Shown here: piece after piece, positions 60,161 to 64,000 of the stretch | Layout of the letters: every line of letters starts with the position of its first letter | Numbering within the stretch: position 1 is the stretch's first letter | DNA from: Dugong dugon | Lineage: Eukaryota; Chordata; Mammalia; Sirenia; Dugongidae | Direction of reading: 5' to 3' | NCBI GenBank assembly: GCA_030035585.1 | Contig: CM057464.1 | Location: 80,088,919 to 80,152,918 of the forward strand | Length of the DNA: 64,000 nucleotides | Program-made: the position numbers and the translations under genes | The notes under the pieces: generated by a model | Seen by the model: the letters and a program-made list of their open reading frames with translations, nothing else | What the model was told of the DNA's origin: nothing | The model's database searches: none

Positions 60161-61311
60161 CTTCAGAGAGAAAAGGGCATAAAAGAATTAGAAAGATGAA
60201 TTAAAAATGAACAACCTGGCCCTGGGCTGAATCTTCAGCAGATTACAATGCCACCTCAAACTCATTATATACAGACAAATATGGCTCTGTAAATCATATT
60301 TCTAATAAAAATGCATAAGAAAGTTTAGTAACTTTGCAAACTGCATAAATGCAAAGACTCCTATTATTCATGCTCCATAAGAGGGCCATTACACAGAATA
60401 GACATATGCCAAGCCAAATGATTCCTTTGAATTAGTTTTAAAAATTGCACAAATTACTATGATTTGTTGATAGACTCAATGAATATTTGATCTACTAGGT
60501 TAGAAATGTTAACAACATCATTTTAGTTTCTAAATCGACAAATTGTTCTTCTTATTTATATTAGACAGTGTCATATTTCAACTTAATTCTTTAAAAGAAC
60601 AGAGATCTTGTAGAAGAAATTCGAGCAATCTACATTCCTGTTTAGAATACCCATTGCCCTTCAAAAATACTTTTTCTTAAACTAGTAATACCTTGGTAAG
60701 TGTTATAACACTCACTCTGGTAATTCTGAATGACATTGACTGTATGAAGAGAGAACCTGGATTGTAAAATACAATATACTATTTACAATATGACATCATT
60801 TAATTAAGTCAACTAATATGACATATTAAAACAGACTCAAGTCAAAATACTTTAGTATAGGAAAACAAACACTTATTTTACATCTGAGTAACTGTTTTTC
60901 AAATAAAATGATAGCAATATAAATTTATATATTATGACTCAGAAAACATTAAATGAAGACATAATGAGGCAAGTAGTATTAGGTCTCTTTAAGTACTACT
61001 GATAATTTAAACAAAGTGAGCTGGGTTTGGGGTGTATTTATCCACCAAAATTTACATAACAGAATATAGCCTGATAATGATTTTTTTTATTTTCTCCACT
61101 GATCCAGAAAGTGTATTCATTAGCAAAGGACATTGATATTCTCAAAACAAAACTTACCAAAGGACACACAACCAAAGAATTCTCAGATAATCTTATACTC
61201 CTGAAAAAACCATGTATCTTAGAAAAATAAAGACTGAGATCATGCATAAAATGCAATATACACAACTTTTCTAAACTCAAACTTCTCCATATCTTACTCT
61301 CACTTACTCAC
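60161..61311 (-). other. Intron between the two coding exons
   Basis: A 1151-bp phase-1 intron bounded by GTGAGTAAG at its 5' end and TTTTCTCTCTGAAG at its 3' end. It is free of recognisable SINEs, unlike most of the window. Confidence 0.7.
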
Positions 61312-61546
61312 CTTGATCAACTGGATAAGTATTCATTAGAGTCCATAGTCTTGTGGCCCTTGCAGATGCAAGGATACTGACTGTAGTCTCAGAAGGAGAT
61401 GCTGTATATGTTTCTGTAGAAATTCCTTCTCTTTGAGAGATGGGAAGTACACAGGTAACTCTGTTTATTTCATCACCACAAAGAAGCCCAATGGAGCAGG
61501 TCTCCATAAGACAATCACTGTAATTAAGCTCACAGCTTCTTTGTCC
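61312..61546 (-). CDS. EYS: Coding exon upstream of the giant exon, probable EYS exon 25
   Basis: Seen: on the minus strand a pyrimidine-rich acceptor ending CTCTCTCAG precedes base 61546, and a strong donor AAG|GTGAGTAAG follows base 61312. The 235 bp between encode 78 codons plus one base, starting in phase 0 and ending in phase 1. The frame closes with TGA about 20 bases upstream of the acceptor, as expected for an exon edge. The peptide begins GQRSCELNYSDC and has six cysteines in its first 32 residues (spacing C-6-C-4-C-5-C-9-C approximately), resembling the end of a degenerate EGF-like module. It then turns Ser/Thr-rich and ends PVDQ. The leftover G joins GT of the next exon to make Gly. 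Inference: this is the transition from the EGF array to the Ser/Thr-rich linker of EYS, a secreted photoreceptor extracellular-matrix protein. The gene name rests on context and on the neighbouring exon. The exon itself is better supported than its name. Confidence 0.68.
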
Positions 61547-62249
61547 CTGAGAGAGAATTTTGAGTCACCTTTGAGGATTATTTGCATTTTCATAGTCACA
61601 TTACATAGCTCAAATCACAACCTTATTTTGTTGGAAAATAAAATCTCTTTATAGTAAGCTTTGCAAATATTTCAAAATTAATCCAATCCTTCATATTTTG
61701 GATAAGCTCAATTGAGTGCTACATTTATTTTAATGACTTTAATTTTAAGTCAAATTACCACTTTGCCTTTGCTTTCAGGATATATTCTCCAGTTAAGAAT
61801 TGTACGGTATGGCAGTCAATATGGATCTAAAAGCTATGTTATAAATTATCAACTTTTCTGCTTTAAATGTCATATTTGTTGGAAGCTAATATAAAATGCA
61901 GTATCTACAACAGATAATTTGAAAACACTTTCTTGTGATGTTCTAATTATTATAATTTGTATTGCCTTACAGAAGCCGTATTCCTTACATGTTTTAATTT
62001 AATGTGAATAGACTATTTCTGCCACATCCTCATGCAGTACCTTCTATATAAAGAAACTGATTTCAGCTCATAGGAATTGTGATATACGTATAAGTAAGTG
62101 CGAATAGACCTTATTTTAAACATCTTTTAAATGTAGAATTAAAATATCATTTATGGTAAATAAAGCACTTTGAACTTTAATGTAATACAATTTAAATATG
62201 ATTTTAAAAATATCAATACATGCCCATTTTCTAACACTAAAGATATACC
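61547..62249. other. Intronic sequence upstream of the small exon
   Basis: No repeat or additional exon recognised. The acceptor polypyrimidine tract of the small exon is at 61549-61560. Confidence 0.5.
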
Positions 62250-62403
62250 CGGAGGCCTGGTGGTACAGTGGTTAAGAATTTGGCTGCTAACTAGAAGGTT
62301 AGCAGTTCAAATCCACCAGCAGCTCCTTGGAAACCCTATGGGGCAATTTTACTCTGGCCTATAGGGTCTCTATGAGTTGCAATCAACTCGATGGCAACAG
62401 GTT
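62250..62403 (+). repeat. AfroSINE with target duplication
   Basis: GGAGGCCTGGTGGTACAGTG to CGATGGCAACAGG, between TAAAGATATA and TAAAGACATA. Antisense to the host gene. Confidence 0.92.
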
Positions 62404-63178
62404 AAAGACATAGTCAATAGGTATTCCTGCTTCCCACTTCAATATTTGTCTAAGATTGTGTCTAATTTGCACATAATTTAAGTCCTGGTTTATATGTCTC
62501 AGTTCTAAATTCTTTACCCATTTTCAAGTCAAATCTGAACATTTTTACAGAAGCCAGGGGATATTTGATGCTAGATAATTGCTTTAAAAATCTAGCATGC
62601 AGAAAATGGTAAAAATGAAGCTTAAAGTCACAGAGAAACAATAAGGGAAAAAAATAAAATAAAACATGGAATATGATTCCACACTGCAAAGACCAAGAAG
62701 TTAGTCCTTTTCTGCACCGAAGGGTAAGCAAGCCCTGAAGAGACTTCACAGATTAATGAGAATACATATAAGAGAGTTAGAGACCAGAATGCCAATATAC
62801 TAGGTTACTGTGAAAAACACAGCTGTTATACAGCTTATAAATACTCTCACAGTCCTGGTCAGCATTTTCCCCCAAATCACAACCAGAAGTCATTATAATC
62901 TATGAGAAATAACCACCACAGGGACAAGGAACCCCCAAAGGCCCCATGATCAGCAAGTTCTCTCCATGTCAGCACACCTACACAAGAATCACAGGGTTTC
63001 TTGAGCTGAATTAGATCAAAACATGTAGAATTAGGTGATTTGAATGATTAATGACAGCAGGCTGAGATATTACCATATGAATGTTCTTATTAATAGATCT
63101 GGAATATTTGGTGTTCGTTGGCGAAACCTCTGTATCCTTAGACAATGTTGCATTTGCACTGACATTTGTTTTTATGAT
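62404..63178. other. No recognised feature
   Basis: Contains an open frame on the minus strand (62749-62462), but splice signals and composition do not support an exon. Confidence 0.35.
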
Positions 63179-63200
63179 TCTGTTATGTTCTCTAATACTA

Positions 63201-63406
63201 AAACCAAATTCACTGCCCTCCAGTCAATTCCAACTCATAGCGACCATATACGACAGAGTGGAACTGCCCAACAGGGTTTGCAAGGCTGTAAAAATCTACC
63301 TAAGCAGACTGCCACATCTGTCTCTCAGGAGTGGCTGGTGGGTTCAAATCGCTGGCCTTTCAGTTAGCAGCCAAGCACTTAATCACTGTGCCACCAGGGC
63401 TTCTGT
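63201..63406 (-). repeat. AfroSINE, long-middle form
   Basis: ACTGCCCTCCAGTCAATTCC begins the tail. It contains GCAAGGCTGTAAAAATCTAC and CAGACTGCCACATCTGTCTC in the middle, like the truncated copy at 19264, and ends GTGCCACCAGGGCTTC. TTCTGTTAT and CTAATA recur on both sides. Confidence 0.92.
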
Positions 63407-63707
63407 TATCTAATAGTGTGGCCTATTTTTATCTTCCGGTATGTAAATAAATTTATTCACCCAGCAGCCAGGAATCCAAATTTTGGCTTTCCTGTGATGC
63501 ATGTCTAAGTTCACACCATCATATGATGTTCTTAGAGTTTAAATATCAAAGAAAAATTTGTTTTCCCAATTTCCACCTTGCTTGGAGACATCTCAGTGTA
63601 TTCCCTGATTATCAGTAACTTGAATCATATGCTCTTTTTTCACTAAATTTTCCTTCAATTCTATTTTATTTTTATATATCCTAATATATACCAGCATAGA
63701 AGTTCTA

Positions 63708-64000
63708 TGTTGTTGTTAGGTGCCATCAAGTTGGTTCCGACTCTTAGCAACCCTCTGTACAACAGAACAAAACACTGCCAGGTCTTGCTTCATCCTCATA
63801 ATCACTGTTATGCTTGAGCCTATTGTTGCAGCCACTGTGTCAATCCGTCTCATCAAGGGTCTTCCTCTTTTTCACTGACCTTCTACGTTACCAAGCATGA
63901 TGTCTTTCTCCAGGGACTGGTCCCTCCTGATAACCTGTGAGACAAAGTCTTGCCATCTTGATTCTAAGGAGCATTCTGGCTGTACTTCTTCCAAGACAGA
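63708..64000 (-). mobile_element. RTE/BovB-like LINE copy C, 3' end, runs off the window
   Basis: Reverse complement of the 3' end of copies A and B: TTGTTGTTAGGTGCCATCAA first, then ACAACAGAACAAAACACTGCC and the C-terminal RT region (CCTTCTACGTTACCAAGCAT). It continues past base 64000. Confidence 0.9.

Noticed and set aside
62462-62749. 95-codon minus-strand frame upstream of the small exon
   Set aside because: Acceptor and donor signals are poor, the sequence is of low complexity with Phe/Leu runs, and it shows no EGF-like cysteine pattern expected upstream in EYS.

Overview
The window is mammalian nuclear DNA from an afrotherian, most likely an elephant or a close relative. It is AT-rich, has no bacterial-style coding, and carries about 22 copies of a tRNA-headed SINE of the AfroSINE type, together with an RTE/BovB-like LINE whose 3' end shares the SINE tail (GACTCGACGGCA...CTAACAACAAC). 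AfroSINEs are restricted to Afrotheria. I cannot separate elephant from manatee or hyrax by reading alone.

The only host coding sequence I can support is on the minus strand near the right end. Two exons with consensus splice sites and matching phases lie at 61312-61546 (235 bp) and 58388-60160 (1773 bp, 591 codons open throughout). The large exon is Ser/Thr-rich and nearly cysteine-free. Its size, its 1/1 phases and its position in a very long repeat-filled gene fit the giant exon 26 of EYS (eyes shut homolog, a secreted photoreceptor protein). The smaller exon would then be exon 25. On this reading, positions 1 to about 58.3 kb lie inside the following intron. No laminin-G exon of EYS is visible in it.

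Layout. 1-21 kb: mostly unique AT-rich sequence with scattered AfroSINEs, old L1 pieces, a MER5-like element, an RTE copy (10.6-12.0 kb), an unnamed repeat with 60-bp internal units (16.3-17.0 kb) and a MaLR-type solo LTR (18.46-18.84 kb). 21.08-28.68 kb: a full-length but decayed L1 with a 15-bp target duplication. 28.7-44.7 kb: mostly unique, with AfroSINEs, MIR/L2 relics, an ERV-L-like LTR with a tRNA-Leu-type primer-binding site (about 38.6-39.7 kb), a second copy of the unnamed repeat and a hAT-Charlie relic. 44.72-57.0 kb: a nest in which an RTE element is split by a complete Tigger1 DNA transposon (45387-56468, TA duplication). That transposon is itself split by an 8.1-kb L1 (46001-54120) and a short L1 3' end (55232-55795). 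57-64 kb: the host exons, two AfroSINEs and an RTE 3' end running off the window.

I found no CRISPR, operon or novel defence-type system. The points most worth following up are the intact 591-codon exon, a phase-compatible open frame only 57 nt downstream of it that could be a cryptic terminal exon, the datable insertion nest, and several odd SINE/RTE junctions.
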